From NCBI RefSeq assembly GCF_900115245.1, contig NZ_FOVT01000001.1, positions 186,001-250,000 of the forward strand: a stretch of DNA of 64,000 nucleotides, read 5' to 3'. The notes under the pieces are model-generated. The model ran no database searches. It saw only the letters and a list, made by a program, of their open reading frames with translations, and had not been told where the DNA came from. This stretch comes from Mesorhizobium sp. NFR06 (GTDB lineage: Bacteria > Pseudomonadota > Alphaproteobacteria > Rhizobiales > Rhizobiaceae). Of this stretch, positions 24,384 through 33,164 are shown piece by piece. The first letter of the stretch is position 1. Each line of letters starts with the position of its first letter. The translations under genes and the position numbers were made by a program.

Positions 24384-25709
24384 TCAGACATACCTGTTGA
24401 CGATGTTTTCGAGTAGCTCCTGGCGGCCGGAGCGCGGCTGCGGCTCGATCTTCTTCCTCACCACGCGCTCGGCGATTTCTTCCAGCGTGCGCTTGCCGGA
24501 CAGCATCGCCTTGCCTTCGGCGGTATTCCAGCCAGCATAGCGTTCGGCCAGCGGGCCAGACAGCGCCTTGTCCTCGACCATCTTTGCCGCCGCCTTGAGA
24601 CCGCGCGCGCAGCAATCCATGCCGCCGATATGGCCGATCAGCAGATCTTCGGGATCGAGCGACTGGCGCCGCAGCTTGGCGTCGAAATTGGTGCCGCCGG
24701 TCTTGAAGCCGCCGCCTTGAAGCACCTGGTAATAGGCCAGCGCCATTTCCGGCACGTTGTTGGGGAACTGGTCGGTGTCCCAGCCGGACTGGTAGTCGTT
24801 GCGGTTCATGTCGATCGAGCCGAAGATGCCCAAGGCATTGGCCAAGGCCAGCTCGTGCTCGAAGGAGTGGCCGGCGAGGATCGCGTGGCCCTGCTCGATG
24901 TTGAGCTTGACCTCCTTCTCCAGTCCGAAGCGTTTCAGGAACCCGTAGACCGTGGCGACGTCGTAATCATACTGATGCTTAGTCGGCTCCTGCGGCTTCG
25001 GCTCGATCAGGATCGTGCCCTTGAAGCCTATCTTGTGCTTGTAGTCGACGACCAGGTTTAGGAAGCGGCCAGCCTGTTCCTGCTCGCGGGCGAGGTCGGT
25101 GTTGAGCAGCGTTTCATAGCCTTCGCGTCCGCCCCACAGCACATAGTTCTCACCCTTCAGCCGCTTGGTGACGTCGATGCAGCTTTTCACCGTCGCCGCC
25201 GCATAGGCGAACACGTCCGGATCCGGATTGGTGGCGGCTCCCGACATGAAGCGGCGATTGGAGAACAGGTTTGCCGTGCCCCAGAGCAGCTTGACGCCGG
25301 TCTGCTTCATCTTGCCCGCGAAATAATCGGCGATCTCGTCGAGGCGCGCGGCGCTTTCGGAGAAGTCCTTGCCCTCGGGCCGGACATCGGCATCGTGGAA
25401 GCAGAAATAGGGCGCGCCGAGCAGCGAGAACATTTCGAAAGCGACGTCGGCCTTGAGCCTGGCCAGTTCCATCGTGTCGACACCGCCCGGCTTGGCGAAC
25501 CAAGGCCGGTCGAAGGTCTGGCCGCCGAACGGATCGCCGCCCGGCCAGGCGAAGGAATGCCAATAGGCGACGGCGAAGCGCAGATGGTCTTCCAGCCGCT
25601 TGCCGGCCACCACTTCATCCGGGTTGTAGTAGCGATAGGCCAGCGGATTGGTCGAATCCGGCCCCTCATATTCGATCTTCTTGATGTCGCCGAAAAAGCC
25701 GCTGCTCAT
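24384..25709 (-). CDS. xylA: Xylose isomerase
   Basis: A 441-residue class II xylose isomerase that converts D-xylose to D-xylulose. Catalytic histidine in [12 protein letters not shown] (about residue 103), the segment [15 protein letters not shown], the metal-binding [16 protein letters not shown] (glutamate and lysine, about 235-250), [17 protein letters not shown] with further metal ligands, and the terminal DTDQFPNN region all match. Length is typical. It is on the same strand as xylB but separated from it by a SnoaL-like gene on the + strand and a long inverted repeat, so it likely has its own promoter in 25710-25821. Confidence 0.97.
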   Translation of the reverse strand: MSSGFFGDIKKIEYEGPDSTNPLAYRYYNPDEVVAGKRLEDHLRFAVAYWHSFAWPGGDPFGGQTFDRPWFAKPGGVDTMELARLKADVAFEMFSLLGAPYFCFHDADVRPEGKDFSESAARLDEIADYFAGKMKQTGVKLLWGTANLFSNRRFMSGAATNPDPDVFAYAAATVKSCIDVTKRLKGENYVLWGGREGYETLLNTDLAREQEQAGRFLNLVVDYKHKIGFKGTILIEPKPQEPTKHQYDYDVATVYGFLKRFGLEKEVKLNIEQGHAILAGHSFEHELALANALGIFGSIDMNRNDYQSGWDTDQFPNNVPEMALAYYQVLQGGGFKTGGTNFDAKLRRQSLDPEDLLIGHIGGMDCCARGLKAAAKMVEDKALSGPLAERYAGWNTAEGKAMLSGKRTLEEIAERVVRKKIEPQPRSGRQELLENIVNRYV

Positions 25710-25821
25710 GGTTTCCTTCCTCTCCGAATGTTTTCGCCCGATTACTTCACGCGTAATTGGTTTCGCTCTCTTGCGGGTCGAAAAGGGTCAGGTCGAAACG
25801 ATCCAACGAAGGATGAAGACC

Positions 25822-26184
25822 ATGACCGATCTCAACACGATCGCCCGCAATTACATCGCCGCCTGGAACGAGGCCGATGCGACGCGCCGCAAGGCCATGC
25901 TCGATATGGCGTTCACCAAGGACGTCAGCTATCGCGACCCGGTCATGCAGGGCGAGGGCCATGACGGTATCGCGGCGCTGATCGACGGCGTGCAGCAGCG
26001 CTTTGCCGGCTTCCGCTTCTCGCTGAAGGGCGAGCCGGACGGGTTCGCCGATCGGATCCGCTTCTCCTGGAATCTCGGGTCGGAGGGCACGGAATCCGTC
26101 ATCGAAGGCACCGATATCGGCGTCATCCAGGACGGCCGCCTGAAGAGCATCACCGGCTTCCTCGACAAAGTGCCGGCGCAGTGA
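25822..26184 (+). CDS. SnoaL-like (NTF2-fold) protein
   Basis: A 120-residue protein, start ATG 25822 preceded by GAAGGA. The pattern ARNYIAAWNEADATRRKAML, TKDVSYRDPVMQGEGHDGI and the closing GRLKSITGFLD is characteristic of SnoaL-like/NTF2-fold small proteins, which include isomerases, cyclases and many of unknown role. It lies divergent from xylA and convergent to xylB, inserted within what is usually a contiguous xylA-xylB pair. Its function cannot be read from context. Confidence 0.75.
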   Translation: MTDLNTIARNYIAAWNEADATRRKAMLDMAFTKDVSYRDPVMQGEGHDGIAALIDGVQQRFAGFRFSLKGEPDGFADRIRFSWNLGSEGTESVIEGTDIGVIQDGRLKSITGFLDKVPAQ

Positions 26185-26205
26185 GGGTAACTGGGGAGGT
26201 GGGGT

Positions 26206-26375
26206 GCGAGGCCCCCCTCTCTGGCCTGCCGGCCATCTCCCCCTCAAGGGGGGAGATTGATTGTCACGCAGGCCTTCGCCAACCACCAACGCCGAAAGAA
26301 AGGAGCCTGCGCCGCAACTGCCAATCTCCCCCCTTGAGGGGGAGATGCCCGGCAGGGCAGAGAGGGGGGCCTCGC
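26206..26375. repeat. 53-bp near-perfect inverted repeat
   Basis: Arms at 26206-26258 and 26323-26375 are reverse complements with only a few mismatches. They carry GCGAGGCCCCCCTCTCTG at the outer end and CTCAAGGGGGGAGATT at the inner end, around a 64-base centre. It lies between the SnoaL-like stop and the xylB stop and could act as a bidirectional terminator. The CTCAAGGGG core links it to the element at 15154-15260. Confidence 0.8.
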
Positions 26376-26381
26376 GCCTGC

Positions 26382-27836
26382 TCACGCAGTTACCGACCTG
26401 ATCGCGGGATAAAGCGCGCGGTAGCGCTGATAAGCATCCGCGAAGGCGCCGCCGAGGCCGCCATCCGGCTCAACAGTCGCATCCGTCCGCGGTGCCGTGC
26501 ACACCGCCAGAGGATCGGCGCCGGTCGCCGCGATCAGCCCGAGCCGTGCCGCGCCGAAGGCGGCGCCGAAATCGCCGTCGGCCGGAATATCGACCGGCAC
26601 CTGCAACGCGGTGGCAATCGCCTTCAGCCAGTAGCGCGAACGTGAGCCGCCGCCGATCGCGGTCACCCGCGTCAGCGTCGTGCCGGCCGACTTCAGCGCC
26701 TCCAGGCTGTCACGGAAGGCGAAAGCGACGCCTTCCAGCACCGCCTGCGTCAGCACGGCCCGGCTCGATTCATGCGCCAGCCCGGTGAAGGAGCCACGGA
26801 TGGCGGAATCGTTATGCGGCGTCCGCTCGCCCGACAGATAAGGCAAGAAGGAAACGCCGGTCGGCGCCCTCAGCGTATCGCCGAGCTCGCCGGTCAATTC
26901 GCCGGCGCCCTTTCCGGTGATCTCCGACAACCAGTTGAGCGAATCAGTGGCCGACAGGATCACGCCCATCTGGTGCCAGGTGGCGGGCAGCGCATGGCAG
27001 AACGTATGCACCGCGCTTTCCGGGTTGGGTAAATAGGAGGCGTTGGCGGCAAACAGCACGCCCGACGTGCCGAGCGACACGAAGGCATGCCCCGCGCCGA
27101 CCGTGCCCATGCCGCAGGCGGAGGCAGCGTTGTCGCCGGCGCCGCCGGCAATCGGAATGCCCGCCGCGATGCCCCATTTCGCTGCCAGCTCGCCGCGCAA
27201 GCCGCCGGCCTTCGCCGTGCCTTCGACCAGCGCAGGCATGTGCTTCTCGTCGAGCGATGTCGCCGCCAGCAGGTCAGGCGCCCAGCGACGCTTGCCGACA
27301 TCGAGCCAGGAGGTGCCGGCAGAATCCGACATTTCCGAAATATGCTCGCCCGTCAGCCAAAGCCGCAGATAGTCCTTGGGCAGGAGCACCTTGGCGACGG
27401 CGGCAAAGATCTTGGCTTCGTGCTCCTTCACCCAGGCGAGCTTCGGCGCGGTGAAGCCCGGGAAAACGATATTGCCGGTGAGTTTGCGGAAGCGCGGATC
27501 GGCATCGAGCGTGGCCGCCTCGACATGACTGCGTGTGTCGTTCCACAGGATGCAGGGGCGCAGCGCCTTGTCCGAGGCGTCGAGCAGGGTGGCGCCATGC
27601 ATCTGCCCCGAAAGGCCGATGCCCTTGACCGCGGCAAGCTCCCTCGGATGGGAAGCCTTGAGTTCGGCAATCGCCGTCTCGCAGGCCTCGATCCAATGCG
27701 CCGGATCCTGCTCGGACCAACCGGGATGCGGTCGCGAGACGTCGAGCGAGCCATGGCCCGAGCCGATGACTTTTTGGCCGTCATCGATCAGCAGCGCCTT
27801 GACGCCTGAAGTGCCCAGGTCGAGGCCGAGATACAT
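26382..27836 (-). CDS. xylB: Xylulokinase
   Basis: A 484-residue FGGY-family kinase that phosphorylates D-xylulose. It has the N-terminal LGLDLGTSGVKALLID, the substrate region GLSGQMHGATLLD, the second phosphate motif SLGTSGVLFAAN and the FGGY signature region GGGSRSRYWLKAIATALQVPVD. The start at 27836 has GGGAGGAAATC upstream. It lies upstream of xylA on the same strand, with an opposed gene between them. A 9-bp inverted repeat 22 bases upstream of the start is a probable regulator site. Confidence 0.95.
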   Translation of the reverse strand: MYLGLDLGTSGVKALLIDDGQKVIGSGHGSLDVSRPHPGWSEQDPAHWIEACETAIAELKASHPRELAAVKGIGLSGQMHGATLLDASDKALRPCILWNDTRSHVEAATLDADPRFRKLTGNIVFPGFTAPKLAWVKEHEAKIFAAVAKVLLPKDYLRLWLTGEHISEMSDSAGTSWLDVGKRRWAPDLLAATSLDEKHMPALVEGTAKAGGLRGELAAKWGIAAGIPIAGGAGDNAASACGMGTVGAGHAFVSLGTSGVLFAANASYLPNPESAVHTFCHALPATWHQMGVILSATDSLNWLSEITGKGAGELTGELGDTLRAPTGVSFLPYLSGERTPHNDSAIRGSFTGLAHESSRAVLTQAVLEGVAFAFRDSLEALKSAGTTLTRVTAIGGGSRSRYWLKAIATALQVPVDIPADGDFGAAFGAARLGLIAATGADPLAVCTAPRTDATVEPDGGLGGAFADAYQRYRALYPAIRSVTA

Positions 27837-27857
27837 GATTTCCTCCCACTGCCATTA

Positions 27858-27880
27858 ATTTTTTCGGAACTCGAAAAAAT
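27858..27880. promoter_or_regulatory. Operator-like palindrome upstream of xylB
   Basis: ATTTTTTCG (27858-27866) and CGAAAAAAT (27872-27880) form a perfect 9-bp inverted repeat with a 5-base centre, located 22 bases before the xylB start. Position and symmetry suit a xylose regulator of the ROK (XylR) or LacI type, although no such gene is in the window. The A/T run also serves as the tail of the terminator of the neighbouring gene. Confidence 0.55.
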
Positions 27881-27898
27881 CTGGCTCGGCCAGTTTTT
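27859..27898. terminator. Hairpin terminator after the TPR gene, bidirectional
   Basis: CTGGC (27881-27885) pairs with GCCAG (27889-27893). On the - strand the hairpin is followed by ATTTTTT, an intrinsic terminator 26 bases past the TPR gene stop. On the + strand it is followed by TTTTT. Confidence 0.6.
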
Positions 27899-27918
27899 AG
27901 GACAAGATCCGCTTCGGG

Positions 27919-29241
27919 TCAATTCTCAGACAAATCGGATGCGCGCCGCGAGAACAGCGCCGATAGCGGACTGTCGGGCCGGGCGAGTTGTCGTTCGGCG
28001 GTCAGCGCCCGCGCGAGCGCCGTATCGCCGGCGCGCAGCGCGGCCTCGATCAAGGTCAGGTCGATCACGTCGCGCTGCGCATGGCTGCCGCCAAAGCGAT
28101 GCGCGATCGAGCGGATCGGCCGGATCAGTCGCACGGTCTCGTCATATTTGCCTTCGCCGAAGGCCTTGATCGCCAGCGTCAGTGGATGGCCGACATCGCG
28201 CGTGAAGGCGGCGTTGTCGTCATGCCCGCGCATGGCTTCACGCTGCGCCTCGATCAGCGTCTTCGCCGGCGCTTCCACCCCGGCGCCGACAAAGGCCATC
28301 ATCGCATGCGCATCGTTGAAGGCATAATTGCCTGCTGCGGCTTTCGGGACCCAGTTCGCGGCAAGTGCTGCCCAACGGTCGCCGACATCGACGCCGCCGA
28401 GGTGGAGGCGCCACAGGATCGCCGAGGCATCGACCATGTTGAGGGCCAATGTCGAGCGCGCTCCATAGATCGGCCCGTCATAGAGCTTGAGCACCTCGCC
28501 GGTTTCGCCGAGGTCGTAGTGGAACAGCGCCAGGTGCCACCAATTGTGGATCTGCAGGAAGCTCTCCCTCGTCCATGCGTCCGGGTTGGCGCGCATCCAG
28601 GCAATGCCATCCCTTTGCCGGCTTTGCATTTCCATGACATGCGCCACGGCATGCTGCGCCCAGCCGTCGCGCGGTTCGATCTCGACGGCTTGCCGGCCGA
28701 AGGATTCGGCGCGTGCATAATCACCCATTTCCTCCAGCCCGAAGGCCTGCATGCCGAGAATGGCGTGGTAACCCGGCATGTCCTTGTGCCAGGCCGGCAG
28801 CGCCCTACTGATGCGGTCGCGCAGCATGCGGGCATTGCCGGTGAAGAAATCGATCTGGTGCCCGACCTGCAGCGCCACCGCATCGCGCGGATTGTCGATC
28901 GCGATATCCTCGAGGATACGCGCGGCGTCGTGCCAGCGCCCCTCGGCGAGATGGCCAAGCGCCGCGACATGCGCCTCTTCGCTCGGGTTGGCAGCCAGTG
29001 GCTGCGCCGCCTCGTAGCTGGAGCGCGCAACCGCCGACGCGTCGCGCTCGGTGGCGAGGCCGAACAGGTAGCCCTTGAAGACATGCGCCATGACGAAGGT
29101 CGGGTCGTCGGCGATGGCCCGGTCGATGGAGCCGACCGGATCGCCGATGAAGCATTGCAACTCATGCACGGCCCGGGCGTAGGACGAAAACCCGGCTTCG
29201 GTCGCACCTGTGTAGCTCAGACCGAATGCGTCCTTCATCAT
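27919..29241 (-). CDS. TTC38-family tetratricopeptide repeat protein
   Basis: A 440-residue, mostly helical protein. Segments such as HVFKGYLFGLATERDASAVARS, EEAHVAALGHLAEGRWHDAARILE and DYARAESFGRQAVEIEPRDGWAQHAVAHVMEMQ are TPR-like and match the TTC38 (DUF-type) family, found from bacteria to mammals with no settled function. HNWWHLALFHYDLG is a conserved family core. There is no signal peptide. Start ATG 29241 or the adjacent ATG 29238. It lies downstream of a LysE-type exporter gene on the same strand, with 109 bases between them. Confidence 0.75.
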   Translation of the reverse strand: MMKDAFGLSYTGATEAGFSSYARAVHELQCFIGDPVGSIDRAIADDPTFVMAHVFKGYLFGLATERDASAVARSSYEAAQPLAANPSEEAHVAALGHLAEGRWHDAARILEDIAIDNPRDAVALQVGHQIDFFTGNARMLRDRISRALPAWHKDMPGYHAILGMQAFGLEEMGDYARAESFGRQAVEIEPRDGWAQHAVAHVMEMQSRQRDGIAWMRANPDAWTRESFLQIHNWWHLALFHYDLGETGEVLKLYDGPIYGARSTLALNMVDASAILWRLHLGGVDVGDRWAALAANWVPKAAAGNYAFNDAHAMMAFVGAGVEAPAKTLIEAQREAMRGHDDNAAFTRDVGHPLTLAIKAFGEGKYDETVRLIRPIRSIAHRFGGSHAQRDVIDLTLIEAALRAGDTALARALTAERQLARPDSPLSALFSRRASDLSEN

Positions 29242-29350
29242 CTATCTGGTCCCTGCCGATCGCGATGCCGCTGCTCGGACTGTGATCCTAAAGTATCACC
29301 GGCCAAGCCGCCAACCGCAGACGACGGGGACTTCGCGGCCGCCGCGCGCT

Positions 29351-29974
29351 TTAATTTCCCGAGCGCATCGCCACCGTGGCGATGCCGGCGCCGACCAGCA
29401 GCGTGCCGCCGGTGCGGTTGAAGATGCGAATCGCCTTCGGGTTGCGCACGATCGCGCGGGCCCTGGATGCGATCAGCGCGTAGCCGAAGGCGTTGGCGAA
29501 AGCGAGCGTCAGGAACGTCGTCTCGAAGATCAACATCTGCGTCCAGAAATCGGCGTGCCGGTCGAGGAACTGCGGCAGGAAGGCGACGAAGAAGGTGATG
29601 CTCTTCGGGTTCAGCGCCGTTACCAGCCAGGCATGTGCCATCATCCTCCCCGCCGACACCGCGTCGGTGCGCGGCTCGGCCTTCAGCGCGCCGCCGGCGC
29701 GGAACAGCTTTATGCCGAGATAGATCAGGTAGCCGGCGCCGATCACCTTGAGAACGGTGAAGACGGTGGCAGAAGCCGCCAGCAGGGCGCCGATGCCCAG
29801 CATCGACAGCGTCATGGCGGTGAAGTCGCCCAGCGCGACGCCGACCGCCATCGGCAGTGCGGTGCGCCAGCCTTGTCCCAGCGCGTAGGAGACGACCAGC
29901 AGGATCGTCGGGCCCGGAATGACGAGAAGGATGGAAGAGGCGGCGGCGAAGGCGGCCCAGTTTTCGAAGGACAT
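29351..29974 (-). CDS. LysE/RhtB-family amino-acid exporter
   Basis: A 207-residue inner-membrane protein; start ATG 29974 with AAGGAGCAGGGAA upstream. About six hydrophobic segments are visible. The N-terminal family motif VIPGPTILLVVSYALGQGWR is diagnostic, and LVTALNPKSITFFVAFLPQF is the second conserved LysE-family segment. It would export an amino acid or related metabolite by proton exchange; specificity is not readable. No adjacent LysR-type regulator is present, unlike many LysE genes. Confidence 0.85.
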   Translation of the reverse strand: MSFENWAAFAAASSILLVIPGPTILLVVSYALGQGWRTALPMAVGVALGDFTAMTLSMLGIGALLAASATVFTVLKVIGAGYLIYLGIKLFRAGGALKAEPRTDAVSAGRMMAHAWLVTALNPKSITFFVAFLPQFLDRHADFWTQMLIFETTFLTLAFANAFGYALIASRARAIVRNPKAIRIFNRTGGTLLVGAGIATVAMRSGN

Positions 29975-30204
29975 TTCCCTGCTCCTTGAGCGCAAAGAAC
30001 AGGATAAATCCTGGGGCCGCGATGAATGTAAAGAGCCCGTCGGAAAAATCTTCAACGGTTAGGCCGGTAGGCCCGCCAGCCGGCGCAACGCTCCCTTAGG
30101 GTTAAGCTGGACCCCGGCGCTTTCACCCTTTTTCAACCATGAATGGCGAAAATGCCATCATCCGGCCGGACCGTGCTTCCCGCCGGCAGCGTAGGATTTG
30201 GTGT

Positions 30205-30975
30205 ATGCGCGAGTTGCCGCAGAGTCTAACGCCGCCTTCCAACGGCGCCGCAATCGATACCGAAATTCAGCTTTCCCGCCGCGCCGTGCTTTCCGGCGCC
30301 GGCGCCGTCGCGCTGCTGGGCCTGGCCGGCTGCAGCACTACCGAGACGCTCGACCTGCCGCAGATGCAACTCGACAATACCGTCACCAGTTCCGTGCCGC
30401 CCATGCGCCCGGCGATCAGCGTCGACAAGAACATCACCGGCCCGGATGTCATGTACGCCTCGCTCACCGATGGCGGCTTCCAGGTGCCGGAGGTGCCCTG
30501 GCAGAAGGTGAAGCCTCAGTTTCGCCGCCAGATCGTCGTCGACAAAACAGGCGAGGCGCCCGGCACCATCGTCGTGCATCTGCAGGAACGCATGCTCTAT
30601 CTGGTCCAGCCGGGCGGCGACGCCATCCGCTACGGCGTCGGCATCGGCAAGGACGGCTTCCGCTGGTCGGGCCGCGCCAACATCCAGTATGGGCGCGAAT
30701 GGCCGGTCTGGACGCCGCCGCCGGAGATGATCCAGCGCAAGCCCGAACTGGTGAAGTGGCAGGGCGGCCAGCCCGGCGGCCTCACCAATCCGCTCGGGGC
30801 GCGGGCGCTCTACATCTACCAGGACGGCAAGGACACCGGCTACCGCATCCACGGCTCGCCCGAATGGTGGAGCATCGGCCAGGCGATGTCGTCGGGATGT
30901 GTGCGCCTGATCAACCAGGACATCATCGACCTCTACAGCCGCGTTTCCAAGAAGAACCCGGTCGTCGTCGTCTGA
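30205..30975 (+). CDS. L,D-transpeptidase lipoprotein (YkuD domain)
   Basis: A 256-residue protein from ATG 30205 (AGGA upstream); a longer frame from 30139 has no ribosome site. A signal sequence with twin arginine (SRRAVLSGAGAVALLGLAGC) ends in a lipobox, so it is an exported lipoprotein. The YkuD catalytic motif is complete: IHGSPEWWSIGQAMSSGCVRLIN, with the nucleophile cysteine in SSGCVR. The N-terminal part of the domain reads GTIVVHLQERMLYLV. Such enzymes form 3-3 peptidoglycan crosslinks or attach outer-membrane proteins to peptidoglycan in Rhizobiales, where L,D-crosslinks are abundant. Confidence 0.9.
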   Translation: MRELPQSLTPPSNGAAIDTEIQLSRRAVLSGAGAVALLGLAGCSTTETLDLPQMQLDNTVTSSVPPMRPAISVDKNITGPDVMYASLTDGGFQVPEVPWQKVKPQFRRQIVVDKTGEAPGTIVVHLQERMLYLVQPGGDAIRYGVGIGKDGFRWSGRANIQYGREWPVWTPPPEMIQRKPELVKWQGGQPGGLTNPLGARALYIYQDGKDTGYRIHGSPEWWSIGQAMSSGCVRLINQDIIDLYSRVSKKNPVVVV

Positions 30976-31020
30976 TCTTTTCCTCCATCTCACTCCCCCG
31001 TTGCGCGATGCCGCAAGACA

Positions 31021-31047
31021 GGCGAAGGTGCCCTGAAAACCTTCGCC
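31021..31047 (+). terminator. Hairpin between the transpeptidase and PFK-like genes
   Basis: GGCGAAGGT (31021-31029) pairs with ACCTTCGCC (31039-31047) around a 9-base loop. It lacks a T-run, so it may be a weak terminator or a 5' stabilising structure, since it ends only about 16 bases before the PFK-like start. Confidence 0.5.
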
Positions 31048-31063
31048 TCGGGAGAGAAAAAGC

Positions 31064-32230
31064 ATGGCTGGAACCTTCGTCATCGCGCAGGGCGGCGGCC
31101 CGACCGCCGTCATCAACCAGACGGTCGTCGGCGCAACGCTGGAGATCCGGAAGCGCCATCCCGGCGCCAAGGTGCTGGGTTCGATCCATGGCGTGCGCGG
31201 TATCCGCGACGGCAACTATGTCGATCTCTCGGCTATCCCCGAAGACCGGCTGCGGCTGATCGCCGGCACGCCGAGCGCCGCCCTCGGCTCGACCCGCGAC
31301 AAGCCGGACGCCGCCTATTGCGAGGTCATCCTCAACGGCCTGAAAAAGGCCGGCGCCGACGCCTTCATCTATATCGGCGGCAACGACACCTCCGGCACCC
31401 AGCAGATCCTGACCGATGCCGCCGGCGGCTCGATCGCCTTCGTGCATGCGCCCAAGACCATCGACAACGATCTCGAGGAGAACGACCACACGCCGGGCTT
31501 CATCTCGGCGGCCGAATTCGTCGCCGGCGCCTTCCTCTCCGTCGATCTCGATTTCCGCGCGCTGCCCGGCATTTATGTCGGCATCGTCATGGGCCGCCAC
31601 GCCGGCTTTCTCACCGCCGCCGCGGCCGCCTGGCAGCTCGATCCGGACAGTGGCCCGCATCTGGTCTATGTGCCGGAGCGCGCCTTCTCGGCCAAGCGCT
31701 TCATCGACGACGTGCGCTCCACCCTCGACCGCCATAAGCGCTGCATCGTCGCCGTCTCGGAAGGCGTCAGCACCGCCGACGGCAAGGCGCTGGTCGAAAG
31801 CCTCGTGCCGCCGGAAAAACTCGAGCGCGACCAGCACGGCAACGTCAAGCTGTCCGGCAGCGACCTGCCGGCGGCGCTCGAGCGCGCTTTGGCCGAAGGC
31901 CTGCCCGGCAAGCGCGCGCGGGTCGATGCGCTGGGCTATATGCCGCGCGGCTATGTCGGCGCCATCAGCGCCGTCGACGCTAGGGAAGCCTTCGACGCCG
32001 GCGCCTTCGCGGTCACCGTCGCCGAGGAGGGCGGCGGCTCGGTCGCGCTGCAGTATGACGGCTCGAAGTCGGTGCTGAAAAAGGTGCCGCTGAAGGCCGT
32101 CGCCGGCAAGACCCGCCACATGCCTGACGATTTCATGAAACCGGACGTCAATCAGCTGTCCGAGGCCGGCATGGCCTATCTCAAGCGGCTGGTGCCGGAA
32201 AAGTACAAGGTCGGGCAGCCGTTCGTCTGA
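31064..32230 (+). CDS. Phosphofructokinase-superfamily protein, probably pyrophosphate-dependent type
   Basis: A 388-residue PFK-fold protein. It opens with FVIAQGGGPTAVINQTVVG, carries the active-site segment HAPKTIDNDLEEND (catalytic aspartate, and the PKTIDND lysine that is typical of PPi-dependent enzymes), and VGIVMGRHAGFLTAAAA with the MGR motif. The nucleotide/metal loop reads IGGNDTSG instead of GGDGS (ATP type) or GGDDT (PPi type), so the usual first aspartate is asparagine. ALGYMPRGY, AVDAREAFDAGAFAV and a normal C-terminus follow. It overlaps the metallo-beta-lactamase gene by one base. The substrate may not be fructose-6-phosphate. Confidence 0.8.
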   Translation: MAGTFVIAQGGGPTAVINQTVVGATLEIRKRHPGAKVLGSIHGVRGIRDGNYVDLSAIPEDRLRLIAGTPSAALGSTRDKPDAAYCEVILNGLKKAGADAFIYIGGNDTSGTQQILTDAAGGSIAFVHAPKTIDNDLEENDHTPGFISAAEFVAGAFLSVDLDFRALPGIYVGIVMGRHAGFLTAAAAAWQLDPDSGPHLVYVPERAFSAKRFIDDVRSTLDRHKRCIVAVSEGVSTADGKALVESLVPPEKLERDQHGNVKLSGSDLPAALERALAEGLPGKRARVDALGYMPRGYVGAISAVDAREAFDAGAFAVTVAEEGGGSVALQYDGSKSVLKKVPLKAVAGKTRHMPDDFMKPDVNQLSEAGMAYLKRLVPEKYKVGQPFV

Positions 32231-32976
32231 TGGGCGATTTGGTGGTGGGAGACTGGTTCGGCAAGGCCATTGTCGATACCGGCGTGACGATGCTGACCGA
32301 GCCCTTCGTGCATGATTTCGTGCGCGCCAACATATGGCATTTGAAGGGCCGCGATGCCGACCTGCTGGTCGACACCGGCATGGGCATCTGCCCGCTGGCG
32401 CCGGAAATCGTAATGTCGGCCGGCAAGCCGCTTATCGTCGTTGCAACCCACATTCATCTCGACCATGTCGGCTCGCTGCATGAATTTCCGTTGCGCATGG
32501 GGCCGAAGATGAGCGCGGCGCAGTTCGACGCCATGGATGATGCGGTCACCTATGCCCACATGTTCCATAATCTCGACGCCGCAGTCTCGAAACTGCCGGC
32601 GCCGGACTGGCGGGCGGCTGACTACCGTATTCCCCCGGCGCCGCTGGCCCGTGCGCTCGAGGAGGGCGATGTCGTCGACCTCGGCGACAGGAAGTTCCGC
32701 GTTCTGCACCTGCCTGGCCACTCGCCGGATTCGATCGCGCTTTTCGACGAGGCCGACGGCCTCTTCTTTGCCGGCGACGCCATTTATGACGGCATGCTGA
32801 TCGACGATCTGCCGGATTCGAACCGCACGGCCTATTGCCGTACCATGCAGCGCCTGCTCGACCTGCCGATTCGCATCGGCCTGGGCGGCCACGGAGCGAG
32901 TTTCGACGACGCGCGCATGCGTGAGATCGCCTCCGCCTATCTGCGCCGGAGAGAGCGATTCATGAGCGCTCCCTGA
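32230..32976 (+). CDS. Metallo-beta-lactamase-fold hydrolase
   Basis: A 248-residue MBL-fold enzyme, start ATG overlapping the PFK-like stop (TGATG). Metal ligands: THIHLDHVGS (HxHxDH, about residue 75), LPGHSPDS (histidine, about 160), FAGDAIYDG (bridging aspartate, about 179) and GGHGASF (final histidine, about 219). There is no signal peptide. Translational coupling to a PFK-superfamily gene suggests that both act on one metabolite, perhaps with the MBL protein hydrolysing a lactone, ester or phosphodiester. The partner reaction is unknown. Confidence 0.85.
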   Translation: MGDLVVGDWFGKAIVDTGVTMLTEPFVHDFVRANIWHLKGRDADLLVDTGMGICPLAPEIVMSAGKPLIVVATHIHLDHVGSLHEFPLRMGPKMSAAQFDAMDDAVTYAHMFHNLDAAVSKLPAPDWRAADYRIPPAPLARALEEGDVVDLGDRKFRVLHLPGHSPDSIALFDEADGLFFAGDAIYDGMLIDDLPDSNRTAYCRTMQRLLDLPIRIGLGGHGASFDDARMREIASAYLRRRERFMSAP

Positions 32977-33164
32977 ATTAAATCTTCGTAAGGTCATCCC
33001 AAAACCCTAATTCGGGCCATCCGGCGCCCTAAATGCAAGGCTGTCGATCCGACCGGCTGCCATGCGAGGCGAGACAGGCAATGTCGGTCGTCGACACGCC
33101 GACGGGCGCGTCTTTCGAGAACCACCCGCGGCGCCCGATCAACTCTCGCCCGGACAGAACGACC

